A stretch of DNA of 36,670 nt from Acanthaster planci (lineage: Eukaryota > Echinodermata > Asteroidea > Valvatida > Acanthasteridae): positions 183,764 through 220,433 of the forward strand of contig NW_019091389.1 of assembly GCF_001949145.1 (NCBI RefSeq), read 5' to 3'. Of the stretch, positions 11,742-24,975 are shown piece after piece; the stretch's first letter is position 1; each line of letters begins with the position of its first letter. The notes beneath the pieces were generated by a model. That model made no database searches and was not told the origin of the DNA. It saw nothing but the letters and a program-made list of their open reading frames with translations. The translations under genes were made by a program, and so were the position numbers.

Positions 11742-12303
11742 AATACCATAAAAATCTGTCCTTTTTTTTTTCCAAATGAAAACCTGTCATATATTTTAAG
11801 AAAGTGTCTTAGGTGTAAATATGGTACAGTTTAACTGTTGGGTATTGATATGTTTTTGCTGCACACAAGTTTTACCCTGATTTGACAATTTTCGCTTTGA
11901 GACGGGTATTTACAGTTCCAATCCATATATCGTTTTCTTTAATGGAAACTGGAATGTACCTGTATCAAAGAAAAAAGATTTGGGCTTTGTACACAAAATG
12001 AAAACATTTATACATGTACCATATCCATGCACATCATATTGCCCATAATTTCATTTCTGTGCAGATTTGCTCATGTTGCAGCATTGAGTCCTTTTCACCT
12101 TGACAATACTGTTGTTTTAAGTACATTTCATATCAACTTTAAGTTCTTTCATTTAGGAAAGCTTTTATGCCATGTATAATTAATTGTAGCATTGCGTTTT
12201 TAAAATGTCAAATCTATTTTATGAAATTTCTGTCAGTAATAATGAAAAATCCACTTACATGTATGTACATGTATCTTCTTCCTATCCATTGGAAGTCATT
12301 ATA

Positions 12304-12309
12304 AATAAA
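12304..12309 (+). terminator. Candidate polyadenylation signal of the HIGD1-like gene
   Basis: AATAAA lies about 560 bp after the stop codon, and no earlier plus-strand AATAAA is evident in that stretch. Further AATAAA words occur near 12795, 14728 and 15443, so a longer 3'UTR is possible. Confidence 0.4.
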
Positions 12310-12376
12310 AACAAATACAAAATTTCTGCAAACTGCTTGCTGACTACAATGACCTAAAATACAAATCTAAAAAAAT

Positions 12377-12505
12377 GGAGGGCCTGACGTTTCGATCTTA
12401 ACAGAATCTTTCTCAAAGGTTAATTGTGTGAACATAATAGTTACGCATGTTTTAGGAGGTTGTGAAAAGTGAAGTCTGTGATTAAACCTGCATACACCTG
12501 GAAAG
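12377..12505. repeat. Dispersed-repeat fragment with a GATCGAAACGTCAGGCCC-type end
   Basis: The block begins GAGGGCCTGACGTTTCGATC and continues through AACAGAATCTTTCTCAAAGG to AAACCTGCATACACCTGGAAAGG. I recall very similar blocks in many marine invertebrate genomes as parts of interspersed retroelements. On the minus strand it reads TTGAGAAAGATTCTGTTAAG then ATCGAAACGTC, resembling a degraded stem II plus GAAAC-GTC core of a hammerhead motif. The identification is from memory only. Confidence 0.4.
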
Positions 12506-12509
12506 GTCA

Positions 12510-15500
12510 AGATTTAGAATGCTTTTAGTATGTTCCTGTTTGTAGATCTGTGTTTTTCCCACTGTAGTGTGTTATTGAAGTCAATACACCAAAAATGGAA
12601 AGTACAATTTATTTATTATACAAACAGTGCACAGGTAGGTGCTCATGTGCACTGCAGATGGTGTGGGGCCATGGCTTTATTGTGTGTTTTTAGCATTTGT
12701 CTCACCAGCTTCTTACATTTAGAGCAACTTAATCAGGATTCCATTCCATCTCACCTTAGCATGTTCTACAAATATGCACATACATGTAGTATAAAATAAA
12801 TGGCCTCCATGTCCGAGTGAGAGAATGAGGAGAGTGTAGAGTTATTGAATTCCATTCTATATACAAAGGGAAACCATACGGTATATGTAGATGTGTGTCA
12901 CTAGCCATGCGTTGTTAACAGAATTTGAATTTAGAGGATTTCATACATGTGCATTGTACCTGTAAATTATTGTTGCAGATTTCTTTTCTGTGTACAAGCA
13001 CTTATGCCATACAAATGTGAGCCAAAGCACTATATATTGTAGCTTAGGGAAAAATTAATTGAGCTTCCTAATTTTTAAAAAATTCCTGTAGCACCTTCAG
13101 CACTTTCGTGAAAAAACTGGACAATGTAAGTGTACTTCTCTGCAAATGTCACAGAATTACATGTAGTTTAATCATTACATTTCGGTTATAAGGGAGTTAG
13201 GGTCAAAGAATTGGAGCCACAGTTGCCAAAAACTTACTTGAACATGGCCTCCGTAACTGTGAGATTGAGTGGCACAGATACTGCGAATCAGTCAAAAACC
13301 ATGGGAATTAGTATGTCTTTGTATATGTAGAAACAAATTGGAGATAACGTAAAATCCTAAAATAGTCTGATACCATCCCACTCAACCGTTAACAATTTAT
13401 ATAGCGTATTCAAGGAATAAGATTAAAAAAGGTTCTCTTGGGGATAAGGTCTATTTCAAATGAGAGAGTTATTGTGCCTGACATGCATGAGGTCAGTTAC
13501 AATAGAGGATTATTTGTTAATATTAGTGTACAGACAATGTCTTCATGTAAAAATGGAAGTTTTTATCAGAAGAAAGGAATTTTAGATTTATATTCTAATT
13601 TGGGGTCCAGTATTGCCTCAGGAATGACTGAATTTTGACTGCTTTGGTGGAAATAGGCATATTGTCTGATTTTCTACTAGAAATAGCGCTTGGGTTTATT
13701 TAACCTGTGTTTCATGTTTGCTTTGAAATTTCAATTGAAAAAGTATGGTTAATTTGAAAGCTTTTAAAATGATGCATGGTTATGATAATTAGAAAGGGTT
13801 TTCAGTCAGCGATATCTGTCTTTTGCAAGACTTAGGTGTGGGTCATGACCAAACTAGCTTATGGGATCATGCCAATTCCTTTCATGGACATGTTTCCTAA
13901 ATCCTTTCAGAAAATTTCTGTCAATTGCTTATCACAAAAAAGTTAATTCAGTTGCACTGAAAGTGCAAACTGAATTGTGACCCAAACCAACAATTTAAAT
14001 CCTCAAACTTATGCTTTTAGTGATGACCTTCAACCCTAAACAGTTGTGAATTAAAGGTGGAGGAATCATGATGGCTAAAGAAACAAAATCTTGCTCAGTG
14101 GAAATTATTGGGAACCGTCAATGCTTCCCTCACCTTGATCAATTTCTTTGGGACGCCAATCCCATAATGCATATCAATGAAAAATCCTAGTATCTTCTTT
14201 GTTATGCAGACAAAACGCTGTCAGGTATTGTAGAGTTTCAGGTCTCATTCTGGTGATCTATGAAGCCAATCATTAGTAGAACCTGCTGGTCACATTTTTG
14301 GTACCATTCCTTGTCTCAACTTTTAGTGTCTCTCTTGGGCATGTTTGATCTTTGCATTTGTTTCTCAAATTTTTCTTCTTTTGTTTTAAAACAGTTATTT
14401 ATGTATGTTCAGTTTTTTATTTGTGTGATTATTTGAAAGTATACAAAGCAATGGACAATTAAGCTGAAAGAGCAATATTTGAGGTGTACAACATTTAATC
14501 CCCAAAATGCCTTTGTCCAGTGTTCAGGCAGTTATAGAGGTCAGTTTGCTGCCCAAACAATCAGCTTCACTGGCAAAGATATTTATGCTTCATGCAGCTA
14601 GCTTCAGTGAACTAAATTAGTTCAGTATGCAGCATGTTATCTTCAAGTTGAAGTTTTTAGTGCTTTCCCCTGGATAACATTTTGTGTGTTGTGATTGATG
14701 AACAGTGTTGAGTATTTAATTGCCACGGAATAAAGACTGAGCCAAGCACATGTAGGGCTGTTTCTGTTCAGGTGAAGATTTTCAACTTATTACAGTCCAT
14801 ATTGGATATTTATACTGCACATCAGTTACGGGTTACTGACTTCTGTTGTATGGCTTAGTTCTCATTCACAGTTCATGTCTGTCAATTTAATCGGAGCACC
14901 ATCAACCCAGGCCCTACCCCAGTTGACTTTGTGTCTTATCAAGGCACCTATTATGTGGACACAGAATGTCTTCGTTTGTTGTTCTGACACATACAAAACT
15001 GTGTGTTTGCTGGATTTGTTAGGTATCAAGCAGCTAATTGTGAAATAAGATAAAGGCAACACACTATGCTCAAATGCTGCAGGGTAATGAAGTTCATAAG
15101 TTGAAATTCCAAAGTTAATAATCTGCTGGGTAATGAAGTTCATAAGTTGAAATTCCAAAGTTTAGAAATGGCATTACCCCATGACAAAGATGTAGGAAAA
15201 GCAACAAAAGTTCCCTTGTGAACTGCACGACTTGGCCTACTTTTCAGACCACCTTTAGCACAAATACTTGAAATAATTAAAGAAAGAATATTGTTAATCT
15301 AAATAGATTTTATGAAATTTAAAGGTTTTCACTAGATTAATTTTACATTTGACATGATAAATAACATGATTTTAAATTAAACATCTGTGCGATGCAATTT
15401 TAAAGCAGCTGAGCCGTTGCCAGTACATTTTAAAATGTATTGAATAAAGTATACAAATAGAATCAAGTAACCGGCACTTTCTATGGTCACTTGGTTTGTA

Positions 15501-15880
15501 TTTGTTTAAAATACCCTCTGCAATGAGCAAAGCCAGAACCAGAGCGAGACCTGGTAAGCCAAAATTGTTTGGGGGGAATGTCTTGCCCGAGGATTGAAGC
15601 TACATTTCTGTGCTTTTAACATGCTTTTGGAATGAAAGCAAAAGAAATGGACCCCTCCCCCACAAAAAAAAATCTTTCAGCATTTCTCCAAAATAATCTT
15701 TTTGGAGACGGGGATCCTTTTGGGGGATGACCCCACTGATGCAACATTTCTCTGTCCCAACACTTTTGGTCCTCACAAAATTGGCGTAATGACAACTGTG
15801 TGTTCCCACTGTATGCGTGGGCATGTTTATTTTTTTCTCACAAAAAAATCAAGCAGGCACATTTCTAAATGTCAAATAGT
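12510..15880. other. AT-rich intergenic or 3'UTR sequence
   Basis: No coding region is supported here. Visible structures are an imperfect small hairpin at 13945-13975 (AATTCAGTTGCACT / AGTGCAAACTGAATT) and a 36-bp direct duplication at 15082-15163. It lies between two convergent genes, so part may be untranslated sequence of either. Confidence 0.5.
15082..15163. repeat. Direct tandem duplication, 46-bp period
   Basis: A 36-bp block starting GGGTAATGAAGTTCATAAGT occurs at 15082-15117 and again at 15128-15163 with no difference that I can see. The absence of divergence suggests a recent local duplication. Confidence 0.85.
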
Positions 15881-15881
15881 C

Positions 15882-15887
15882 TTTATT
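15882..15887 (-). terminator. Candidate distal polyadenylation signal for RSU1
   Basis: On the minus strand AATAAA (GTTGAATAAAGACT) lies about 2.4 kb after the RSU1 stop. Between them (15.9-18.28 kb) no coding region is seen, consistent with a long 3'UTR. Nearer ATTAAA variants exist, so this assignment is weak. Confidence 0.25.
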
Positions 15888-18282
15888 CAACATGGATAAA
15901 AATTAATCTTTACAATATAGCTAAATTTAACATGCAATGTAAGCACCATCATATAGACTTTAATGAAGATCTTCAAGGTCCTTGGGGGAAAGGGAGTTAC
16001 TGGGAAAATTCCCTGATTGTTGTGTCACTTTTACCATTTCACTACATTAAAATAAAATCCATTGATATTAGTGCATATATGAAATGCATTAATCGTTGCA
16101 TGCACATTATATTATGAAGGGCATGAGATTGACAAAAGTTACATGTACATGTAACTTATGTATGTCGACAACCTGTTCTGGAAAAGACACTGGAGCTTGG
16201 CCTGTCAGCAACAAAATGGATAAATAACAGTGGCATAAATACCAGTGGTGTATGTGTTGCTGAATATAATAACTTTGTGGGTGATAAACTTCCTCAGCAC
16301 AATCCCAAGCTCAGAAACAACACATCTTCACAAAAGAAATTCTCAAAACAATGCTTAAATTTGGATCAAGTATGGAATTAACTAATATAACCAAATTTTT
16401 AATCTTGATGGACCAACACACGATTTTCATGTTAATTTACAAATACAAAAAAGGGAGAAGTACCTCAGACAGTTTACAAGTTCCTAACGGTTGACAGCCT
16501 ACCATGTTGGTTGTGTAACACCCCACCACAAAAATGTCAAAGAGAGCCATGCATGTGCTACATGCACACTTTAAATGGAGATCTGTGTATTTCGTACTGT
16601 GCAAGCAAAATCCCCCAGATATGGCCTGGAGTGTTGTTTCACAATACATTGGTAAAATAATGAGCGAAACAGATTTTGTCTAATTGTGACTTATTTCTGA
16701 CATGAGACTACAGAGATAAACAAGAATGGAGATAACAGCATGCTACTCTAAAGTTCTTCAAGTGAAGTTGAAAACTGGCTTGGGGGCTTAGACACTATAT
16801 TCCAGCAAACTCTTCTTCCTATATTACACTCAATCCATCATTTTCTTACGTAGAATTGACACTGCACAACTTAAAGCAGATTACAGGTTACTTGTATTGA
16901 GCTCCAAAGATCGACCTAATGTTGTGTTCACGTATTTAAAAACCAGCAAATGTGATATATTAGTATAAAAACTGTACAGTATTATGCAACAAAGTCTAAA
17001 ATAGAGAAATGTTAATTCACTATTGGTATATAAATAAGCATTACTATGTACAAATGAGTTGGACTGCGATAAATGTGCGACTTCCTTTCCAAAGAATAAA
17101 CATTTCTTTGGGTGTGAGGGGGAACGCAGATCTCATTTCTTGGCTTTGCTTTTAACTTTGAGGGATGGCAATTAACATATTGAAAATAAAATACTGAGAG
17201 TGAAATATCCAAGCACAAGAACTTTTATGGTTTTTGACCACAAAGAACCTGGGGAAAGTGAAAGAAAAACAATGATCTCTCTGACCAAGGTTTTGTTGGT
17301 TAAGGTTAGGAAATCAAAACATTAGTATAAGTTGGCCATGACAAATGGGTGCTTCTATTTTTTGCAACATCAGTTGAGTGAACACTGGTCAAAGCAAAGT
17401 TTGTAGGGCAATGCCAAGGGGCACTAATTAGAAAGGAATTAGACCAATGTGGGAAGACAAATTTGGACGAAAAATGCTTACAAGGTGTGCATGCTGCCAT
17501 TTCGCCCATCTTCTACAGTGTCCTGTGTCGTATCGTGTTGAATGTTTGGTCCAAGTGAAGAAAAGAACAGTTCACTCTTGCACTATTTATCAGAAGGTCT
17601 GTGCCAACAAAGGTCACTAGCTTGTTGCCGTAGTGACTGGCTTATGTTTTACTTGAACACTGATTGATCATGGCTGGCGCAATTTATGGTCTGAAATCAC
17701 AGAGTATCCAAAAGTCATCAACTTGGGTTCTAGTTCCCTGGCTTTAGAATGTGGAATATGAACTCTTCCGAGTGTGAAAAGGCCAATTTGTGATACAAAG
17801 AGGGCGACTCACTGCTCAGTAAAATACTTGTATCTCAAATGAAAATAAGCCACAGCGATGGCAGAAAAACAAGCTGCAAAAGACTGCCTTAAAAAAAATG
17901 TTTTCAATACCCAACTCGATTGTTAGCGAACATGGCCAAGCCCCTTGAAGGGGAATTCTGGCTCATGAAAGATCCAGCCGAGCTGAGGCCAAATAACTTC
18001 AACTTGGGGCCATAAGGTCACTGGCAATGTGACCCCCCCCAAAAAAGCCAAAGTAAAAATTAAATGAAAGCCCTGCATTCATTTAAACCCGCCCAAACCT
18101 GAACATGCCAACCTGTTATCTCGAGGTTCTACCTACGAAGTTACTGGTGGCCTTGGGTACTTCATAGTAAAACTTTTGTATGGACTTGCCTTCTCCTCGG
18201 CTGAACACAAGACTTTAGAAGAAAGAAGCACTTTTCATGGAAGGGCTTGGCATTCATTTCAGATGGCACAGTTGCTTTTTCT

Positions 18283-21200
18283 CTACTTCTTCCCCCAGAC
18301 TTCCCTCCTGCTGGTCTTCTTAGCATTGCTGTTGGTCTTTGGAGGAGGGGCCGCACCAGCCTGGACGTGACGACCATACAAACTGCAAACCAGAGATCAG
18401 ACTCAAGGAAGATCAAATGGTAATTGAGCAAAGTCCTGTTCATAGCTTAGCTTTAAAAGAAGTTAAAACATTTCACCACATTTTATGAATTTCGTCCTTT
18501 TTCCACAGATGCTAATCACTTTGGAGTAAAATGCTCTACTTCAATGTTACTACAACTTACTGCAACAGCCAGTACATCAGTTTGCCGAAAAGCTGAAGGG
18601 CACAAATTGTATTTTCTTTTTAATAACTTTAATTCTTGACAGACACTCGACTCAACTTACAATTTGTAAGTCTCTGATCGTATATACTCAAAGACATGTG
18701 ACACGCCCACTTGGAACTGACTAGCGATGGGTGGCACCCAGGGGTTGTTCTCCGCCTTCAAGGCTGTGTTGCCACTGTAAAGGTCGAGCTTACCTGATAA
18801 ATGCATGTTATAAACATATTTACAACCTCGTGCACAAAGGAGAATATACATGCAGTACCCACTGTAATGTTATTAACTTTGGCCAACAAAAGCTGTGGAA
18901 ACTATGTGAACAAGTGTGAAGCAGTCTTCAAGATCATCTCATGCCATGATAGACTCCAACATACATGTAAGCAGTGCTGTTACGTACATGGACTGATACA
19001 GCAACCAGATTAAGAAGCCATTACTATCTTGGCACCGTGCCTGCATGCAGCTAGCACATGTATGCACATACGTTGGATGCTCTCTGAACAAGCTGCTCAG
19101 AGTGGAATAGAGGGCATTTTTAGGGTACTCACCACATAGCCGCGCCATGAGGTGCACAAGTATATGCAAATTTGACGCGGAGCACACTGACAATACGTAG
19201 TTATTTATTCTGGCTTGTATGGTCTTTGCGTACATGCTTATAACCACATGTCTTTTTTCACCGGTTGGGGGTGCACTTCAGCTCGGGGCAGATAGGGTGT
19301 TGTGACTTGCTAAATGCAGCATAGTCCAAGTTTAAGAATGCGCTTACACATAAACGTGATGACACTGCAGTAATGGCCAATTGGATTAGTCTTTATGTAA
19401 AGTGCAAAAAAATTTGGTGTGTGCCTGTTACTTCTGACAAGTCACTTTTTAACATTTGCACAAAAGTACATGTGGGGAAATGCACACGATATATATGATG
19501 AACAGCCATTATCTTTTATCTTTGGTACATTCTCACTGGCCTCATGTGGTCACATAAAATTTCATAATGATCAAAAGAGGGCACTTAGGGTCAAATAAAT
19601 TGTCCCGAGCTCTCTGAAAAGGGTGCTTTAAGCCAATGAATTTCTAGAAACTAAATGATAGGTCAATTTGTTCTTTGTTGATTTCATCAGTGAATCACAT
19701 CGTGAAAAGAAGTATGACTTAATGTCCCTCAAGACATTCTATTTAGAATAAACCTTAGGAAATTGTTTCCCTGCTTAGGACAGGCAGTTATCAAGTACCT
19801 GCTTCACAGGTCCACCTGTTTTATGATAAGGGGAGAAATATGCACTTTGCCAGACTTAAACTTTCGTTTAAGACAGGCTGTGGAGAATAAACACAACTAA
19901 TGGCCGAGCCACAGGTGAGGGTATTATCAGTGTCCATTCTTCTGGGTAACGTTCAAGATTGGCCAAGCATATATTTACACCCATTCATAAATATCATGTG
20001 TCAGAAAGTCAAAACAAGTTAAAAGAAACTATAAATGTCAAATTTTATGGAGTTTTTTGCCACAAGCTCTTGATACGTAGGAATGGCTAAACTGTAAAGG
20101 TATTATGAGATATGGCGGAACATAGCCAATTCATTGACAAGACTGATGGTCACAAAAATCAACAGATTGAAGCACATTAAAATCAATAAAGATAGCCATA
20201 CAGACAAATCCAAAGACCATGGTCATGCTATCACTGCTCATTTGCAGTGGCATNNNNNNNNNNNNNNNNNNNNNNNNNNNNNNNNNNNNNNNNNNNNNNN
20301 NNNNNNNNNNNNNNNNNNNNNNNNNNNNNNNNNNNNNNNNNNNNNNNNNNNNNNNNNNNNNNNNNNNNNNNNNNNNNNNNNNNNNNNNNNNNNNNNNNNN
20401 NNNNNNNNNNNNNNNNNNNNNNNNNNNNNNNNNNNNNNNNNNNNNNNNNNNNNNNNNNNNNNNNNNNNNNNNNNNNNNNNNNNNNNNNNNNNNNNNNNNN
20501 NNNNNNNNNNNNNNNNNNNNNNNNNNNNNNNNNNNNNNNNNNNNNNNNNNNNNNNNNNNNNNNNNNNNNNNNNNNNNNNNNNNNNNNNNNNNNNNNNNNN
20601 NNNNNNNNNNNNNNNNNNNNNNNNNNNNNNNNNNNNNNNNNNNNNNNNNNNNNNNNNNNNNNNNNNNNNNNNNNNNNNNNNNNNNNNNNNNNNNNNNNNN
20701 NNNNNNNNNNNNNNNNNNNNNNNNNNNNNNNNNNNNNNNNNNNNNNNNNNNNNNNNNNNNNNNNNNNNNNNNNNNNNNNNNNNNNNNNNNNNNNNNNNNN
20801 NNNNNNNNNNNNNNNNNNNNNNNNNNNNNNNNNNNNNNNNNNNNNNNNNNNNNNNNNNNNNNNNNNNNNNNNNNNNNNNNNNNNNNNNNNNNNNNNNNNN
20901 NNNNNNNNNNNNNNNNNNNNNNNNNNNNNNNNNNNNNNNNNNNNNNNNNNNNNNNNNNNNNNNNNNNGGTGGAAACCATTTTGATCACTTTTGTTTCAGC
21001 ACCGTTTTCCCGACAGTTACTCTGTACAAAACCCAACATAATGCTCAAGGGGGCCAATGTCACAGGATCTATCTATAAACAAAACATCCATATATGTTTC
21101 CTGCAGTTGCCTACCCTACCAAGTTCTGGCGGCAGCACAGTTAGCCGGTTCCCTTGGATGTGAAGCTCTTTTAGTTTAGGCAGGTCCCCAATGGCTTTGG

Positions 21201-24200
21201 GCAGAGCTATCAGCTGGTTGTCTCTCAAAGCAAGCTGAGAAAAAGAAAAACAATTGATGAAAAGACAATGAAACACAATCTTGCTGAATCCAATGGCGTC
21301 AAATAGTGAGCAATTACTGTTGAATTCTGCATGTTGATCTAGGATCTGTTCCTTTAGGTGTTGAATGCAAAAGTTTTCATGCTTTGGTGTCAATAATTCC
21401 TGTTGGATTCCGCAGTGTGCCAGGAATGCTTAGCGTGGAACCAGTTACGAGTCAGTCGAGGGCAATGTGCAGTGCATGGCAACTTGGCTGTTCACCAAGT
21501 TTTGCTAAGTGAGATTTAGCAAATCTCTGCTTATCACATTTAGCCCCTGAGGTTATTTCCTTGAGCTGTATGACACTCTCTGTAATCACAAACTTTCTCT
21601 GAACACGGTGGCAGAGTTGCCAGCTCAAGTGACTTGCATTCACATGTCTTTACTATAAAATACTGCTACACTCTTAGCATAGTAATGCAAAGCTGGGAAC
21701 CCCAACTCACCACTTCCAGTTTGGTCAGCTGACCAATATCCTCAGGAATAATTTCAAAGTCGTTGTCAGAAAGGTACAAAGCCCTCAGCGTTTCTGAAAA
21801 TTCAAGAACAACAAAATGGTGAGTGTACAGGATGTGGACTCTTTAACATCTTTAGTTCGAAACCGAATGATGCTCTACTTTAGCTAATACTGGTAGGAAA
21901 AGGCAGTTTCTGAAGATTAAAGCCAATCCTTAAACAACATTTGTAATTTGAATGCCCAAACATCCCCAAATTCAATAAATCTACAAAATCTCTGCTTGAA
22001 ATGTAGATGAGCTATTAGATGGGCTATTAGGTGATTTCCAAACCTTCAAAATCACTTGAAATTTGATGTTCAGCTTTTCAGGAATGTAAAGGGTTTGGTT
22101 TAGCCACATTAAGCCAAGAAGTTGCATCACGGATAGACAGTCAACCAGATCTTTTTTCATGATATTACAGACAACTTATGTACTGTAGTTTCCAGACAAT
22201 TCTCTTGGAGTTTCACGAAATGAAGACCCAAGTCAGTTTAAAAGAGCAAAAGGCATAGTCTTACCAAGGAGGAAAAAGTTTCCGGGCAGACTGTTCTCGG
22301 TCAGATTGTTGTAGGATGCATCCAGGATCTCCAGCTTGGGGAAAGAACCGAACCCACGGGGCAAGGCATACAGACGATTCATTCTAATAGATCAAAGTAC
22401 AATACAGTTTCATATGGTTGCCTGCCACATCACTGCAGCTGGCCACCTGATTTCAAGATTATCAGAGCAAAGGGTGACATATTGGGCCTCAGTGCACTTT
22501 GCAAGCTTTGCAGGGTCATACCTCTTTAAACATCAACTTGACAGTTTTTAATTTGCTCACAATGCAAACCTCAACCCTTTAAGTTTCCCTCAGTCCCTTC
22601 CCCCTCCCCCAGGTCATCTTAAGGCTGAGTTAGGTTTTGCTGCCATAAATAAAAATAAATATTGAATTGAATTCAACCTGCATTTCCATCCACTTTGAGC
22701 ACTAAGCTTTGTTGACAATAAAGGTTTGGCAGAGTTGAGACTGGCGAATACCTCATCAATTTGACAGTTTAAAAAGTCCTGACTGTTCATCAAATCTCAG
22801 CCGACCCCATCTTTCATCCTGCTTTCCCCTCAAGTGCTAGCCTGACCACCTACCCTATGCTGAGGTGCTTGAGATTCTGCATGGAGCTGAGGTTGGTGGG
22901 TAGCTCCTCAATGTAATTGTTGAAGAGGTTGAGGGTCTCCAGTGAGGTCAACTCTATCATGTGTGGAGGTACGGCTGCAGAAATGTAAAGCTGAAAAAAT
23001 TAGAACTTTCATACAGATAGTGAATTTGGTAATTCAAAAAAGCACATAAACATGTATTAAAGAGCCATTATATACATGTAGCTTCAGAATGATTCACTGT
23101 GTAGTTGTTAATCTGAAGTACATGTAGGACTCCCCTTTTCCTAAACTGACCTAAATTTTCTTCTCTCTGTTGGTGCATTGTTGTACAAGCACATACCTGG
23201 TATCAATAAGCAAGCAAGCAATCCCTTTTCAGAATTTTTAGCGAGGAAATTCTGGGTTCACAAACCCATGCACAAAACCATGCCTCCCCTGGATGATATC
23301 ATAGTAACAGCACTATCGGGTATCCAGGAAAGCGTGGATCATTTTAAGGATGTGGATATGTAGCCGTCACTGCCAAATGATATTTAGCCAGATACATGCA
23401 CAGTAACTGTTTTTGGGGGGACTTAAAAATTCTTACCGTGACAAATCTTAGTCTGGTCTGTATTCATGAGGTGAGAATCAGATCATTTAATGATTTTGGA
23501 TGTTTTTCCCATAAAAAAATTCCCCGGAGCCATGAATCAGAAAAAGAAAATGTAACACTCTGTACTTAAATGTTTCATTAAATGAAATGAGTCAATTTCA
23601 GAAAAAGAAAAATATTCTTGATATTTTGGAATGAAAAAAAGTCTAAGCTGTGAGTCGAACCCAGCTGGGAGCATTTCATGTGAGCTCTCAAGATACATGT
23701 ACATGTACATGTATGTACCGCACCACTTCAAATCTGGTGGTAATTTAATAACTTGAAAGGCTTACTCCCGTATTTGCACCAGAGAGGTTCTGTTTATTTG
23801 TAGCCAGCTAAATACCATTTGGTTAAATCACAGAGTATGGTTACATTTAGCCAATGACAGCTAAATATCCACTTCTTTAAACTTTTTTGCAGGTGCACTC
23901 TTCAATTCATTTAATCTACATGTAATAGGGGAGTCAAATACATGTAGTTTTCACAGTGAAGAAGAGTATAAAGTTGAAGAAAAGAAATGTGTCAAAGAAA
24001 AAGCATAACAGTGACACTTTAAGGAAAATCATCACTCTTTTGAATTAATATCTCAAAGTGAATTTTCATTTACACATAAAACTTACCATCAAGTTTGTTG
24101 TGGCTCAAGGTGAGCCTAGTTAGATTCTTCAAAGTAACTGTGATGTAAATACACAGTAAAAAATGATATTTAAAATACAAAGAACAAATTCACTTAATTT

Positions 24201-24570
24201 AAGACTCTTTACAAAGCCATTATCTCCCCAGCATAGGGAGTGTGGCCTGTTTCGTCATTTTCATAACTTCTCATTTTGCATTCAACTTCAAGAAAAAGTC
24301 TAATTAATATACAGATGAAGACTCCAGCGGCAATTTTTCAGTATTTATATTGATAAATATACATTACTGTTCCACAAATTTCGTGATAATATTCCAATAT
24401 TCCCGCGATCTTGGTAATCAGTGTCGAGTATACAGTAATGCATGGCTGATTGAGTACTCACACAATCCGGGTATGTCAACAAGTTTACTGATGCTTCTGT
24501 CACTCAAATCAAGATCGGGACTGTTGTGTTCCCTGGCCTCTTCCACTTGTTTCTTCACAGATTTAGACAT
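18283..24570 (-). CDS. RSU1: Ras suppressor protein 1, complete, eight coding exons
   Basis: Exons 24570-24462, 24137-24087, 22974-22854, 22383-22265, 21793-21711, 21234-21120, 18793-18661 and 18382-18283 all have GT/AG borders and matching phases. They sum to 831 nt, 276 aa plus TAG (human RSU1 is 277 aa). The N-terminus MSKSVKKQVEEARE and the block LDLSDRSISKLVD are diagnostic. Residues ~40-210 are seven 23-residue LRRs (LTRLTLSHNKL, LETLNLFNNYIEELP, LEILDASYNNL, LRALYLSDNDFEIIP, LALRDNQLIALP, LKELHIQGNRLTVLP). The C-terminal cap AENNPWVPPIASQFQ and FEYIRSETYKFLYGRH follows, then a short basic tail ending WGKK that is less conserved. RSU1 is the partner of PINCH in the integrin-linked kinase-PINCH-parvin complex at adhesions. 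The coding sequence shows no breaks. The assembly gap falls in the sixth coding intron. Confidence 0.97.
20254..20967. other. Assembly gap (714 N)
   Basis: A run of N within the RSU1 intron between the exons at 21234-21120 and 18793-18661. The flanking exons join in phase with no missing residues compared with the vertebrate protein, so no coding exon needs to be in it. Confidence 1.
23694..23717. repeat. (ACATGT)n-type microsatellite
   Basis: TACATGTACATGTACATGTA repeat in an RSU1 intron. Shorter runs of the same self-complementary word occur throughout the window (5581, 6349, 10737, 12260, 16141), a genome-wide habit rather than a local signal. Confidence 0.8.
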
Positions 24571-24689
24571 TGTCGAAAGCAAACAAATAAGTAGATTGTG
24601 AAAAATTGGGACGAAATCCAGTGACACGATCGAAAAGCGTCAAAAACACAATACAATCTTTTGCATCGAATTACATTGAGTGGGCTAAT

Positions 24690-24699
24690 ACCGGAAGTG
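24690..24699. promoter_or_regulatory. ETS-family (GABP-type) site upstream of RSU1
   Basis: ACCGGAAGTG is a full consensus ETS site, placed about 120 bp upstream of the RSU1 ATG. Such sites mark TATA-less housekeeping promoters, often bidirectional. A plus-strand exon candidate begins about 200 bp further on. Confidence 0.5.
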
Positions 24700-24888
24700 C
24701 CTAGGAACACCCCATGTAAAACAACGCACATGTGGAAAAAGTAGTCCTTTATAGTTTTATTAACATTGAAAAAACTTCATTTGTAGCACGGTAACGAATT
24801 TCAAATTTCATAGGCTATAAAAATGAATCCCTCCAAATATTTTTTTCGGTCACTACACCTCAAAGTATAATTTAAGAGGAGGGATACA

Positions 24889-24975
24889 ATGCATTTTTCA
24901 TGTGCATGGTTTTCCCGTCATGCAATTTCTAATGCTGCTATGCATTGCTCCGGTGGACCGTACCTCGGAAGGAAG
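24889..24975 (+). other. Weak candidate first exon of the plus-strand transcript
   Basis: An ATG at 24889 opens 29 codons (starts MHFSCAWFSRHAISN) that end exactly at the donor AAG|GTTAGT. The peptide is basic and looks like a possible targeting peptide. It ends in phase 0, whereas the next exon candidate needs a 1-nt carry-over in its better frame. So either an exon is missing, or the transcript is non-coding, or this is chance. Confidence 0.18.

Noticed and set aside
20131-21163. Long open frames on both strands spanning 20131-21163
   Set aside because: They are created by the run of N; only the RSU1 exon at 21234-21120 beside the gap is real.
23640-23735. Minus-strand GGTTCGACTC (tRNA B-box-like) followed by a T run
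   Set aside because: No A box or cloverleaf could be fitted around it; a tRNA or tRNA-derived SINE is not supported.
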